A stretch of DNA of 64,000 nucleotides, from the NCBI GenBank assembly GCA_963991985.1, contig CAXDRX010000003.1, positions 1 through 64,000 of the forward strand. Direction: 5' to 3'. The notes below the pieces were generated by a model, which saw only the letters and a list, made by a program, of their open reading frames with translations, searched no databases and was not told the DNA's origin. Both the position numbers and the translations under genes were made by a program. This stretch comes from MED-G17 sp963991985. GTDB taxonomy: Bacteria > Bacteroidota > Bacteroidia > NS11-12g > UBA9320. How positions within the stretch are numbered: position 1 is the first letter of the stretch; each line of letters opens with the position of its first letter. Of this stretch, positions 7,235 to 16,938 are shown in pieces.

Positions 7235-8584
7235 TTATTTGTTTATGTCGTCAAAATCTTGGATGTCTGTTTCGTCTTTCAACCATTCTTTTAAATTGAT
7301 TCCAATGGTATTGAAAAAGTTGCTTTTTGGTCGTTTCTTTTTCCCATCGTTTTTCTGTTCTTCTTCCGGGGGAATCGTCTCTTGTTCTACCTCTACTTGT
7401 TCTATAATTTTGTGGTTGTTGTCAAATTGTAAATTGTCTTGATATCCACGAAGAACCAAGCCTACTGCCGTGGCATAAATGGGACTTTTCAAATCATCGG
7501 AAAAGCTATTGGCCAAATGCTCGTTTGGGTAGCCCATTCGAGTATCTAGCCCAGTCGTTAATTCACACAACTGGATGATATTTTTCATCATAGCACCTCC
7601 GCCAGTAAGCACAATACCACAGGTAAGCTTTTTCTCCATATTGCTTGCTTTGATGTGGTAATAAACCAGATTCAATATTTCGGACATCCGGGCTTCAATG
7701 ATTCGGGCCAAATTTTTGACAGAAATTTCTTTGGGATCTCTTCCGCGTATGCCAGGAATGGTTATAATTTCGTTTTCATTGGTCAATTCTGCCAAACAAG
7801 AACCTGCTTTTATTTTGAGCAGTTCGGCATGAGACTGCATTACAGAACATCCCTCTTTGATGTCTTTCGTTATGATGTCTCCTCCATAAGGAATGACCGC
7901 CGAATGACGAATGATATTTTCATGAAAAATAGCCACGTCTGTGGTTCCTCCTCCTATGTCTACCAATGCAACTCCTGCTTCCAATTCTTCAGGGCTCAGC
8001 ACTGCAGAGGCACTTGCGAGCGGTTCTAGAGTGATTCCTGCAATTTGATAATCTGACCTCTGTACACATCGGTTTATATTTTTCACCGCAGAAATTTGAC
8101 CCGTAATGATATGAAAATTTCCCTCCAGCCGAATTCCTGCCATGCCGATGGGGTCGGAAATGTTTGGCTCCCCATCAACGGTATAATCTTGTGGTAAAAC
8201 GTGAAGAATTTTGTCTCCCGGTTGCACAGCCGTTCGATACATGTCTTCTTCTAGCTTATTCAAATCACTCTGCGTAATTTCTGATTCCACATCTTGCCGA
8301 ATGAGCATCCCGCTGTGTTGGAAGCTTTTAATATGTGAACCCGCAATTCCTACATGAACATTTTGTATATCCACATTTGAAATTTCTTCAGCCTGCTTCA
8401 CGGAATGTATGATTGCATCTACTGTTTTGTTGATGTTGGTTACCACTCCTCTGGTCACCCCGCCATCCGATGGTCGCTTTCCAACGCCCAAAACCTCTAG
8501 TTTGTTGTGCTCATTTAACCGACCGACAATCGAGCAAATTTTAGTGGTTCCAATGTCTAATCCTACTACAATTTTTTGTGTCAT
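7235..8584 (-). CDS. ftsA: Cell division protein FtsA
   Basis: An actin-like ATPase of 449 residues that tethers FtsZ filaments to the inner membrane and recruits later division proteins. The phosphate-1 motif is VGLDIGTTKICSIVG (8-22), phosphate-2 is VALVDIGGGTTDVAIF (about 204-219) and the adenosine motif is GIVLTGGGAMM. The 1C subdomain lies in between. The C-terminus carries a basic stretch (KKKRPKSN) followed by a helix (FFNTIGINLKEWLKD) that could be the amphipathic membrane anchor. It sits between ftsQ and ftsZ, as in most bacteria. Confidence 0.98.
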   Translation of the reverse strand: MTQKIVVGLDIGTTKICSIVGRLNEHNKLEVLGVGKRPSDGGVTRGVVTNINKTVDAIIHSVKQAEEISNVDIQNVHVGIAGSHIKSFQHSGMLIRQDVESEITQSDLNKLEEDMYRTAVQPGDKILHVLPQDYTVDGEPNISDPIGMAGIRLEGNFHIITGQISAVKNINRCVQRSDYQIAGITLEPLASASAVLSPEELEAGVALVDIGGGTTDVAIFHENIIRHSAVIPYGGDIITKDIKEGCSVMQSHAELLKIKAGSCLAELTNENEIITIPGIRGRDPKEISVKNLARIIEARMSEILNLVYYHIKASNMEKKLTCGIVLTGGGAMMKNIIQLCELTTGLDTRMGYPNEHLANSFSDDLKSPIYATAVGLVLRGYQDNLQFDNNHKIIEQVEVEQETIPPEEEQKNDGKKKRPKSNFFNTIGINLKEWLKDETDIQDFDDINK

Positions 8585-8585
8585 A

Positions 8586-9317
8586 TCAATATGCTATTAT
8601 TTGTTTTTTGAATCGAAGATCTATTGTTTGGTATACATCCCAGCCAAGGCTAGGAAGCACATTTTTTATAAATATTTCACTTCGATTCATTTTGTTATTT
8701 AGGTCTGATGTATTGCCGAGCAAGATTTCAAAACGACCAAGATTGGTAACAAATTGAATTTCATTTGCTTTGTTTACAAAAATCTGTTCTACCGTCGCAT
8801 TCCAAAAGGGGTTTTCTTGAACATAGTTGCCCAAGGTGTATAATTTGCTAATCATATTGGCACCAATTTGGCCTGTAACCACGGGGATTTTTTGTAACTG
8901 TCCTTTTGGAATATTGACAAGCGTAGAGTCTCGAGTTAAAATTTTTTGTTTTCCTTGCGAAAAATGGATTCGGAGTAGCGGTTGAATTTGTTCTAATTCA
9001 ATTTGCAATGTTCCATTTAATTGAGCTACAAGAAATGCGTTTCTTATGTATGGGTTCGCCACCAATGCATCTTTAATTTTTTCTATGTCTTGTTGCGTGG
9101 CCTTTATTTCCTTTGATTCAGAAAGTGTTTTATTTATCGAAATGGTATTGAGGATTTCAACCTCACTCATTAACCATTGGTTTTCTTTTGTTTTACCAAC
9201 GATCTCTACCCTTTTGATGAGGTAGTATTCCTTCTCGGAGAATAGGTAAAAAATTAGGGGTGCCACCAAAACAAAGAGCAAGCTTAAAATCAGTATTTTT
9301 TGGACCCTATTTTTCAT
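8586..9317 (-). CDS. ftsQ: Cell division protein FtsQ
   Basis: A 243-residue bitopic membrane protein of the divisome, linking early and late division proteins in the periplasm. A short basic cytoplasmic N-terminus is followed by one membrane segment (about residues 8-26) and a periplasmic region: a POTRA-like part (KRVEIVGK onward) and a beta domain with VVTGQIGANMI. Sequence conservation in FtsQ is low; the call relies on topology and on its place between murC and ftsA. Its start overlaps murC by 11 bases and its stop is one base from ftsA. Confidence 0.9.
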   Translation of the reverse strand: MKNRVQKILILSLLFVLVAPLIFYLFSEKEYYLIKRVEIVGKTKENQWLMSEVEILNTISINKTLSESKEIKATQQDIEKIKDALVANPYIRNAFLVAQLNGTLQIELEQIQPLLRIHFSQGKQKILTRDSTLVNIPKGQLQKIPVVTGQIGANMISKLYTLGNYVQENPFWNATVEQIFVNKANEIQFVTNLGRFEILLGNTSDLNNKMNRSEIFIKNVLPSLGWDVYQTIDLRFKKQIIAY

Positions 9318-10668
9318 TTTCTAGTATTTTCTTTAGGGGATTAACCATTAGACCAATATCTCCAGCGCCAAGAGTTATAAGAACATCAAAAGATTCCTCC
9401 AGTATTTTGTTTGGCAGGTCTTTTTTGCTCACGAGATCAACTGAATTTGTCATTTGTTGCGCCAATTTACTGGAATTGATTCCTGGGATGGGTTTTTCTC
9501 TTGCCGGGTAAATCGGCAACAAAAAACATTTGTCTAACTTGGACAATGCCTTGGCAAAATCGGCCATAAAGTCTCTTGTTCTTGAAAAAAGATGGGGTTG
9601 AAAAACACCCAGAATATTTTTTTGAGGGTAACTGTCCCGAACGGAATTGAGCGTAGCTTCAATTTCTTTTGGATGATGTGCATAATCGTCGATAAACAGA
9701 ATTTTTTTTGAATCAACAATAATTTCAAACCTTCTCTTTATTCCATTAAATGAAGGCAATTGGTCTCTTATTTTTTCTAGGGAAAGTCCGAAATGAAGAG
9801 CCAATGAAAGGGCTCCGATTGTGTTCTCCAGATTGTGTTGTCCATGGTAATTTAAACAAAGGTCTTTGTAAATACCTTTTGGCGTTTTCAAGTCAAATTG
9901 CCAGCCATTTTTTGTTTTTAGGGGTTGGATGGGCATGTAGTCAGCATCTTTTAATCCATAAAAAATTGCATTGGGAAATTTTTCTTTCAATCGACTATTG
10001 ACAATCAAATTACCTTTAGCCACTTGCTGTGCAAAGGTTTGAAAAGATTCTTCAAGATTTTGCTCATTTTTGTAAATATCTAGATGGTCTGCATCTGTGG
10101 AAGTAATAATTGCCCCTTGCGGTTTAAGTTGTAAGAAAGACCGGTCAAACTCATCTGCTTCGGTAATGCTAATATTTTCATTTCCTCCTTCTTTTTGAAT
10201 AAAGTTACTCTGATAATTGCTCGTTATTCCGCCAACAAATGCAGTAATGGAGGCTTGGTGACGCATCATCAAATGAGCAAGTATTGCTGTGGTTGTTGTT
10301 TTGCCGTGAGTTCCTGCAACAGAAAGGTTGGTCGTATTTTTGGAGATCTGGCCCAAAACTTCAGAACGCTTCCTTATGTCAAAGTTATTTGTTCGAAAAA
10401 ATTGGAAAAGTTTTAATTCTTGAGGGATGGCTGGTGTATATACCACTAGACAAGCATTTTTTCTTTGTTTGAAAATCGGAGGGATATGATTAAAATTGTC
10501 TTCATACGTGATGGAAGATCCCAATTGCTCTAAATGTTTGGTAATCGGACTGGACGTTTTATCGTAACCCGCAACGGTCTTTCCTGAGTTCAAGAAATAT
10601 TTTGCGATGGCACTGTTTCCAATGCCACCAATACCTAAAATGAAGATATTTTCAATTGTTTTTTTCAT
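9307..10668 (-). CDS. murC: UDP-N-acetylmuramate-L-alanine ligase
   Basis: Cytoplasmic ATP-dependent ligase of 453 residues that adds L-alanine to UDP-MurNAc, the first peptide step of peptidoglycan synthesis. The N-terminal domain shows FILGIGGIGNSAIA (9-22); the ATP loop is AGTHGKTTTT (118-127). The central domain has the Mur-ligase ITEADEFDRSF and TSTDADHLDIY blocks, and the C-terminal domain has FIDDYAHHPKEIEATL and FQPHLFSRT. It overlaps murG by 17 bases and ftsQ by 11 bases, suggesting tight translational coupling. Confidence 0.98.
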   Translation of the reverse strand: MKKTIENIFILGIGGIGNSAIAKYFLNSGKTVAGYDKTSSPITKHLEQLGSSITYEDNFNHIPPIFKQRKNACLVVYTPAIPQELKLFQFFRTNNFDIRKRSEVLGQISKNTTNLSVAGTHGKTTTTAILAHLMMRHQASITAFVGGITSNYQSNFIQKEGGNENISITEADEFDRSFLQLKPQGAIITSTDADHLDIYKNEQNLEESFQTFAQQVAKGNLIVNSRLKEKFPNAIFYGLKDADYMPIQPLKTKNGWQFDLKTPKGIYKDLCLNYHGQHNLENTIGALSLALHFGLSLEKIRDQLPSFNGIKRRFEIIVDSKKILFIDDYAHHPKEIEATLNSVRDSYPQKNILGVFQPHLFSRTRDFMADFAKALSKLDKCFLLPIYPAREKPIPGINSSKLAQQMTNSVDLVSKKDLPNKILEESFDVLITLGAGDIGLMVNPLKKILENEK

Positions 10669-11749
10669 ACAAATCTATCAGTGCATCTACAATCTTTTGT
10701 GTGGCATTTTGAAAATTAAATTGTGCCATTTGGCTCGATAATTTTTCTTGCTCCTTTGGGTTTTTCAGCAATTGAATAGCAGTATCCACAAGAATTTCTT
10801 GGGCTGCTCGATCCGATACCATCTTGGCGGCATTTTTTTGAACCAATACCTTAGCATTTTTTGTTTGATGATCCTCTGCCACATTGGGTGACGGCACCAA
10901 GATAGCGGGTTTTTGGATTGCGGCCAATTCCGAAATGGAAATGGCTCCAGCTCGGGAAATCACTATATCAGCGGCGGCATAGGCATAGGCCATGTCATAG
11001 ATAAATTCTTTTCGAATGCCCCATTTCACTTCACCCTCGGTTTGGAAATTCTTGCCCGTCTGCCAAATGAGTTGAATTTTTTCATTTGCAAGTTTTTCCA
11101 ATCCTTTTGAAATGGATTGATTGATTGTTCTGGCCCCCAAAGAGCCTCCAACCACCAATAGAGTTGGCATTTCCTTTAAGCCCAATTTACTTCTTGCTTT
11201 TTCTTTGGAAATTTGTTCTAGCAGGTCTTTTCGGATGGGGTTGCCGGTGAGAATTGTTTTTTCTTTGGGAAAATATTTTTGAACGGCATCGTTTGCTATA
11301 CATATTTTACCTGCTTTTTTGGAAAGTAGCTTATTGGTAATTCCAGGGAAACTATTTTGTTCTTGGATAAGCAAAGGGATATTTTTTTGTACTGCAATCC
11401 AATTGATTGGTCCACTGGCAAAGCCACCTGTTCCCACACAAATCTGAGGTCGAAAATTCTGAATGATTTTGTAGGACTTCCATAAAGAATAAAGAAGTTT
11501 AAAGGGGAATAGTATATTTTTTTTCCAATTTTTCCTATCGTAGCCCGATATCCATATTCCTTTTATTGGAAATCCAGCTTTGGGAACTTTTTCCATTTCC
11601 ATTCGATGTTTTGATCCAACAAACAAAATTTCAATTTTTGGAAACCTTCCCATTAGTTCTTTTGCTATGGCCACTGCAGGATAGATATGCCCACCGGTAC
11701 CTCCGCCAGAAAGCAGCACTCTTTGAAGTTTTGTCTTATTCTTTTCCAT
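10652..11749 (-). CDS. murG: MurG, lipid II synthase (GlcNAc transferase)
   Basis: A GT28-family enzyme of 365 residues that transfers GlcNAc from UDP-GlcNAc to lipid I at the inner face of the cytoplasmic membrane. It has LLSGGGTGGHIYPA (12-25), VGTGGFASGP, LIQEQNSFPGITNK, VVGGSLGARTIN and the donor-binding stretch ISRAGAISISELAAIQKPAILVPSP, written here only as family blocks. Length and domain order are normal. It overlaps ftsW by 14 bases and murC by 17 bases. Confidence 0.98.
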   Translation of the reverse strand: MEKNKTKLQRVLLSGGGTGGHIYPAVAIAKELMGRFPKIEILFVGSKHRMEMEKVPKAGFPIKGIWISGYDRKNWKKNILFPFKLLYSLWKSYKIIQNFRPQICVGTGGFASGPINWIAVQKNIPLLIQEQNSFPGITNKLLSKKAGKICIANDAVQKYFPKEKTILTGNPIRKDLLEQISKEKARSKLGLKEMPTLLVVGGSLGARTINQSISKGLEKLANEKIQLIWQTGKNFQTEGEVKWGIRKEFIYDMAYAYAAADIVISRAGAISISELAAIQKPAILVPSPNVAEDHQTKNAKVLVQKNAAKMVSDRAAQEILVDTAIQLLKNPKEQEKLSSQMAQFNFQNATQKIVDALIDLYEKNN

Positions 11750-12860
11750 ATCTACTTACACTTAAGATTATTCCAAATGCCAAGCTTGTAAACAACAAAG
11801 AAGTTCCGCCCAAACTTACCATGGGCAAGGTTAATCCGGTGACTGGAAAAATATTGACATTGACACCCATATGCACCAGTGCTTGCAAAACCACCAAAAG
11901 ACATAGACCTATGGCCAAGAAAGCACCGAAACTTTTTGGTGTATTGATTACTATTTTTATCGACCTCCACAACAACAATAAATAAAGAAATAAAACGGGC
12001 AAAGCACCAAACAGAAGGCCATACTCTTCAATGATTATGCTAAAGATAAAATCCGTATAGGGTGAGGGTAGAAAATTTCTTTGCACGCTTTTTCCAGGTC
12101 CAACCCCAAACAAACCACCTCGGGCAATGGCTATTTTTGCTTGATCATTTTGAAAAGTTTTGGCAGGATCTGCCTCCTCTTTCCCCAAAAATGTTTCAAC
12201 CCTAGATTTCCATACCCCTGTCCGACCTGTATTGTCAGAATTGATTAAAATGGTATAACCCACAAAAAACAAAAGTGCCCCACCTAAGGCAATTCCTCCC
12301 AAATACTTGAAAGGAATTCGACCTACAAAAAGTAGAACAATGGATGTTAAAAACAATAAAGCCGAGGTGGAAAGGTCCGCAGGAAAAATAAGCAAACAAA
12401 CTACTGAGATGCTCGTCAAAATATTCAAATATTTTCTGCTTGAATATTCAGATTGGTGTTTGGAAAGAAATCGAGCTACATACATAATAAGACCCAACTT
12501 TGCAAAGTCTGAGGTTTGAAAAGAAAGCCCAATTAACGGAAGTGTTATCCATCGTTTGGCTGCATTCACCTCTTTTGTTTGATAAAGGGTGTACAACAGT
12601 AACGGGATGCTGATCAACAGCAATAGCTGAGAAATTCTACTGTAATACTGAAATCTTATCAAATGGGCAAGCCACATGATACAAAAACCTAAGCCCGCCA
12701 AAAACAATTGCTTGAATAAATAACTTTGAGGGCTTTTGTTGTTGGCATAAGCCAAAGTACCTGTGGCGCTGTATACAGCGAGCAAACCCATGAGCGTGAG
12801 TAACATTGCAATGATCCAGATTATTGGATCCCCTTTAAAATAGTTTTTGAAGCCCTGCAT
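11736..12860 (-). CDS. ftsW: FtsW, septal peptidoglycan polymerase (SEDS family)
   Basis: An integral membrane protein of 374 residues with about ten predicted membrane segments. SEDS proteins polymerise lipid II into glycan and work with a class B penicillin-binding protein, here FtsI. Family marks include LMGLLAVYSATGTLAY (22-37), the QTSDFAKLGLIMY block, FGVGPGKSVQRNFLPSPYTDFIFSIIIEEYG (a conserved extracytoplasmic loop, named here in two parts: GVGPGKS and PYTDFIFS) and GLTLPMVSLGGTSLL near the C-terminus. It overlaps murD by one base. Confidence 0.97.
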   Translation of the reverse strand: MQGFKNYFKGDPIIWIIAMLLTLMGLLAVYSATGTLAYANNKSPQSYLFKQLFLAGLGFCIMWLAHLIRFQYYSRISQLLLLISIPLLLYTLYQTKEVNAAKRWITLPLIGLSFQTSDFAKLGLIMYVARFLSKHQSEYSSRKYLNILTSISVVCLLIFPADLSTSALLFLTSIVLLFVGRIPFKYLGGIALGGALLFFVGYTILINSDNTGRTGVWKSRVETFLGKEEADPAKTFQNDQAKIAIARGGLFGVGPGKSVQRNFLPSPYTDFIFSIIIEEYGLLFGALPVLFLYLLLLWRSIKIVINTPKSFGAFLAIGLCLLVVLQALVHMGVNVNIFPVTGLTLPMVSLGGTSLLFTSLAFGIILSVSRYGKE

Positions 12861-14197
12861 TATAGGTTTTTCACAGCTTCTTTAAATTTTTTTCCTCTTT
12901 CTTGATAATTTTCAAACAAATCAAAACTTGCGCAAGCGGGAGATAGCAATATTTGTTCTCCTTTTTCCGACATTTTGAAGGCCATATTTACAGCTTCATC
13001 CATGCTGGTTGTGTTCAAAATAATCTCGACCTCCTGACCAAAAGCCTCATGAATTTTTAAATTATCAATTCCCAAACAGATGATTACCCGAACTTTTTCT
13101 CTCACCATAGGCTTGAGCAATTCGTAATCATTCCCCTTATCAACTCCACCCGCAATCCAAACAATTGAATTGTTGGCGGACTCTATGGCATACCAAGTTG
13201 CATTTACATTGGTCGCTTTTGAATCATTTACAAACTCTCTTCCTTTGAGACGCAAAACCCATTCTAAACGGTGCTCTACGCTGGTAAAATTGGATAAGCT
13301 TTCTCGAATTTTTTCTTTTCGAATCAGCAATGCATTTGCCACAATCGCAGCAGCCATGGTGTTGTACAAATTGTGTTTTCCACCAATTGTTAGTTGACTA
13401 ATTTCCATATTAAAATTTTGTTTCAGGCTTGGGTGACTTATCACCATTCTGTCTTTATCTATCCATGCCCCTTCGGTGAGGGGATGATTGGCAGAAATGG
13501 GGATAAACTGTTTAATACTTTCATATTTTTTGATACTTTCTGAAAGTACAATATCATCTTGACAAAAAATTGCCAAGTCTTTTTCCTTTTGGAAGTTAAA
13601 TAGGTTGAGTTTGGATTTCACATAGTCTTCAAAACTGTTGTACCGATCCAAGTGATCTGGAGAAACATTGAGCACAATGGCAATGGGGATTTGAATATTC
13701 TTTAAACCATCTATTTGAAATGAGCTTAGCTCTACCACCAAATATTCATAATCTCTTTTGGCCAGCATAGCCGCCATACTTGTACCAATATTTCCAACCA
13801 TCGCAACATCTAGTTTTGCATTTTTCATGATATGATGGATAAGATGAACTGTTGTTGTTTTTCCATTCGTACCAGTTACTCCTATTATTGTCGCTTTGGA
13901 AAATTGTGCAGCATACTCTATCTCCGAAATAATTTCGATGCCTAAATCCTTGGCATTAGAAAGAATTGGAATATCTGTAGGAATTCCTGGACTTTTAACA
14001 ATCAAATCGGCATTTAATACGATGTCTGTATGGCCATTTTCTTCATACAATACCTCCCAACTTTCCAATTTTTGCAAATTGTTTTTTTCTATGACGGAAT
14101 GGTCTGAAACAAAAGGACGATCTCCTTTGGCAAGTGCCAACTGCGCTGCGCCTATTCCGCTGATGCCCGAACCCAATATGCTAACTTTTCTATTCAA
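12860..14197 (-). CDS. murD: UDP-N-acetylmuramoylalanine-D-glutamate ligase
   Basis: Cytoplasmic ATP-dependent ligase of 445 residues that adds D-glutamate to UDP-MurNAc-L-Ala. The N-terminal substrate domain has ILGSGISGIGAA (7-18) and VKSPGIP; the ATP loop is GVTGTNGKTTT (106-116). The central domain contains LNVSPDHLDRY and the C-terminal domain contains FVNDSKATN and ILLSPACASFDLF, all standard for MurD. Its start is immediately adjacent to the mraY stop with no spacer. Confidence 0.98.
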   Translation of the reverse strand: MNRKVSILGSGISGIGAAQLALAKGDRPFVSDHSVIEKNNLQKLESWEVLYEENGHTDIVLNADLIVKSPGIPTDIPILSNAKDLGIEIISEIEYAAQFSKATIIGVTGTNGKTTTVHLIHHIMKNAKLDVAMVGNIGTSMAAMLAKRDYEYLVVELSSFQIDGLKNIQIPIAIVLNVSPDHLDRYNSFEDYVKSKLNLFNFQKEKDLAIFCQDDIVLSESIKKYESIKQFIPISANHPLTEGAWIDKDRMVISHPSLKQNFNMEISQLTIGGKHNLYNTMAAAIVANALLIRKEKIRESLSNFTSVEHRLEWVLRLKGREFVNDSKATNVNATWYAIESANNSIVWIAGGVDKGNDYELLKPMVREKVRVIICLGIDNLKIHEAFGQEVEIILNTTSMDEAVNMAFKMSEKGEQILLSPACASFDLFENYQERGKKFKEAVKNL

Positions 14198-15460
14198 CTA
14201 TCTGATTTTTAAAGTTATGAAGGTTAAAATTGCCAGCATCAGCCCTACGATCCAAAAACGAACCACAATTTTGGGTTCCGCATAATTCAGTTTCTGATAA
14301 TGATGGTGGAGCGGAGACATTTTAAATATTCGCTTCCCTTCTCCATATTTCTTCTTGGTATATTTAAAATAGGCAACTTGAATGATTACACTTAGATTTT
14401 CTGCCAAAAAAATTCCGGCCAAAATGGGCAGTAAAAATTCTTTCCGAATCATCAATGCGAGCGTTGCTATGATGCCCCCAATCGCAAGGCTGCCTGTATC
14501 GCCCATAAAAACTTGAGCGGGAAATGCATTGTACCAAAGGTATCCAACACAGGCCCCCGTAAGCGCTGCTGCAAATATGAGCACCTCCCCAATTTCAGGG
14601 ATGAACATAATATTGAGGTAGTCTGCGAAAATGTAATTTCCCGAAAGAAAGGCCAAAACCCCTAACGTTGCAGCTATGATGGCTGCTGTCCCAGCTGCCA
14701 AACCGTCTATTCCATCGGTAAGGTTGGCGCCATTGGAGACCGCGGTAATGACAAAAATTACTACCAAAACATAGGCCAACCATGCAAAATTTGAGCGCTG
14801 GTGTTTTGGAAGAAAAATAAGTAAATCGGCATAATCAAATTGATGATTTTTGACAAAAGGGATTGTTGTGTTTGTACTTCTGTGATCCACCACATAGATC
14901 TGTTCCCCATTGCCATTGTATTTTACTTCTTGAAGTTCAACCTGACTCTTTTTTGTTTGATATTCTTTTTCGGACAAGTAGGACCGAATCCGTACGTCTT
15001 TGTTGAGGTAGAAACATAAGCCAATAATCATTCCGAGAGTCAATTGTCCAAAAACTTTGAACTTTCCGCGAAGTCCTTTTTTGTTTTTTTTAAATACTTT
15101 GATGTAATCATCTAAAAATCCAATTAGGCCCATCCAAACGGTTGTGAGCAAAAGCAATAAGACATATACATTTCTTAGTCTTGCGAATAGGAGCGTCGGC
15201 ACAAGGACGGCCGCCAATATAATAAGTCCGCCCATTGTTGGGGTTCCTTTCTTTTTGTCTTCATTGGCAAGGCCCAAGTCCCTGATTGTCTCCCCTACTT
15301 GCTTTTTTTGCAAAAGGGCGATAAAACGTTTTCCAAAAATCAATGAAATCACCAAAGACAAAAGCACAGCCGCCCCCGCACGAACAGAGCTGTATTGATA
15401 CAATTGATTTCCTGGGAACTCAAACAATTGACTTAGGTATCTGAACAAGTAATAAATCAT
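14198..15460 (-). CDS. mraY: MraY, phospho-MurNAc-pentapeptide transferase
   Basis: Polytopic membrane enzyme of 420 residues that transfers phospho-MurNAc-pentapeptide to undecaprenyl phosphate to make lipid I. Family motifs: KKGTPTMGGL (70-79), the aspartate pair in GLIGFLDDYIKV, NLTDGIDGLAAGT, WYNAFPAQVFMGDTGSLAIGG (as NAFPAQVFMGD) and a C-terminal SPLHHHYQ. It is about 60 residues longer than the E. coli protein (360) because of an insert near residues 155-215 between membrane segments. I recognise this insert as usual in Bacteroidota; its role is unknown. It overlaps murE by four bases. Confidence 0.98.
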   Translation of the reverse strand: MIYYLFRYLSQLFEFPGNQLYQYSSVRAGAAVLLSLVISLIFGKRFIALLQKKQVGETIRDLGLANEDKKKGTPTMGGLIILAAVLVPTLLFARLRNVYVLLLLLTTVWMGLIGFLDDYIKVFKKNKKGLRGKFKVFGQLTLGMIIGLCFYLNKDVRIRSYLSEKEYQTKKSQVELQEVKYNGNGEQIYVVDHRSTNTTIPFVKNHQFDYADLLIFLPKHQRSNFAWLAYVLVVIFVITAVSNGANLTDGIDGLAAGTAAIIAATLGVLAFLSGNYIFADYLNIMFIPEIGEVLIFAAALTGACVGYLWYNAFPAQVFMGDTGSLAIGGIIATLALMIRKEFLLPILAGIFLAENLSVIIQVAYFKYTKKKYGEGKRIFKMSPLHHHYQKLNYAEPKIVVRFWIVGLMLAILTFITLKIR

Positions 15461-16938
15461 ACGTTTGACAATTCTTTTAGATGTTGGTTAAGTAATTGAA
15501 AGTCATTGAAATCATATTTCACCCCATCGATGTCTTGGAAATTTTCATGTCCTTTCCCTGCCAACAGTATGATATCGCCGGGTTTTGAGAGCATCACTGC
15601 TGTTTTGATTGCTTCCTCTCGATCTTGGACTGAAATTGTTTTCTTAATGTCTGAAGGCATGACTCCCTTTTTCATATCCTTGATGATTTGATTGGGGTCT
15701 TCATTTCTAGGGTTGTCTGAGGTAAATACAACACGATCGCTCATGCTGGCAGCAATATTTCCCATCATGGGTCTTTTACTTTTGTCTCTATTCCCACCGC
15801 AGCCCAGAATTGTGATCAATTGTTCATTTTTTGAACGAATGTTGTTGATATTGTTCAATACATTTTTCAAAGCATCCGGGGTATGGGCAAAATCTATGAT
15901 TCCGGTAATTTTTTCCACCTCCATCAATTCAAATCTTCCTTTCGGGGGAAAAACCTTCGTTAAAGCTTTTACCACTTCGTCCTCTTCTTTACCAAGAAGC
16001 ATTGCAGTGGCAAAAGCTGCCGTTAAGTTGTAGGCATTAAATATTCCACTGAGCGCAAAATAGGCCTGCTGTCCATTGATTTCTAACAACATTGATTTTA
16101 GGTCTTGTTCGATAAGCCTTGCTTTAAAATCTGCCTTCGATTTTAAGGCATATGAATATTTGCTTGCCTGGGCATTTTGAACCATAATTTTCCCATTTTT
16201 ATCATCTCTGTTGAACAAGGCGAAGGCGCTTGATTTTAGCCAAGAAAATGCTTTTTGTTTTGTATCTCGGTAATGGTCAAATGTTTTGTGGTAATCTAGA
16301 TGATCATGACTTAGGTTGGTAAAAACCATTCCGTCAAAGTCCAAATTATAGACACGATTTTGATCGATGGAATGGCTGCTCACTTCCATAAATACAAATT
16401 CGCAAGAACGAGAAGTCATTCTAAAGAGGACTTCGTTGATGGCAATGCTATGGGGTGTTGTATGATTTGCCTGGTAAATTTCTTCTTCAATCGCAATTTT
16501 GATTGTGCCAATCAAGCCTGTGGAATAGCCCATTCCGAGAAATGTTTGATACAATAGAGTCGCAACACTTGTTTTTCCATTGGTTCCAGTGACCCCGATC
16601 AATTTCATTTTTTTGCTCGGATTGTCATAAAAATTAGAAGCCATAATAGCCATTGCTTGAGATGTATTCGCAACCCTTACATAAGATACCTCCTGATGTA
16701 TTTTTTCAATAGGGTTTTGATGAACAATGCAAACAGCTCCTTTTTCAATCGCTTGTCGAACAAACTTATGTCCATCGCTTTGCGCACCTCTAATGGCAAA
16801 AAAACATGCCCCTTGTTTGATTTCTCTTGAATCCAATTCTAGCGAATGTATTTTTTGGTTTTCACTCCCTTCTATATGTTCTACTACAACCCCTTGTAGT
16901 AAGTCTATTAAATTTATATCTGGAGCGTAATTGTTCAT
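15457..16938 (-). CDS. murE: UDP-MurNAc-tripeptide synthetase, meso-diaminopimelate-adding
   Basis: Cytoplasmic ATP-dependent ligase of 493 residues that adds the third stem-peptide residue. The ATP loop is GVTGTNGKTS (115-124), followed by VFTNLSHDHLDYH and IIDFAHTPDALKN. The motif DNPR in FTSDNPRNEDP is the usual mark of enzymes selecting meso-diaminopimelate rather than lysine, which agrees with dapF elsewhere in this window. It overlaps both mraY and ftsI by four bases. Confidence 0.98.
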   Translation of the reverse strand: MNNYAPDINLIDLLQGVVVEHIEGSENQKIHSLELDSREIKQGACFFAIRGAQSDGHKFVRQAIEKGAVCIVHQNPIEKIHQEVSYVRVANTSQAMAIMASNFYDNPSKKMKLIGVTGTNGKTSVATLLYQTFLGMGYSTGLIGTIKIAIEEEIYQANHTTPHSIAINEVLFRMTSRSCEFVFMEVSSHSIDQNRVYNLDFDGMVFTNLSHDHLDYHKTFDHYRDTKQKAFSWLKSSAFALFNRDDKNGKIMVQNAQASKYSYALKSKADFKARLIEQDLKSMLLEINGQQAYFALSGIFNAYNLTAAFATAMLLGKEEDEVVKALTKVFPPKGRFELMEVEKITGIIDFAHTPDALKNVLNNINNIRSKNEQLITILGCGGNRDKSKRPMMGNIAASMSDRVVFTSDNPRNEDPNQIIKDMKKGVMPSDIKKTISVQDREEAIKTAVMLSKPGDIILLAGKGHENFQDIDGVKYDFNDFQLLNQHLKELSNV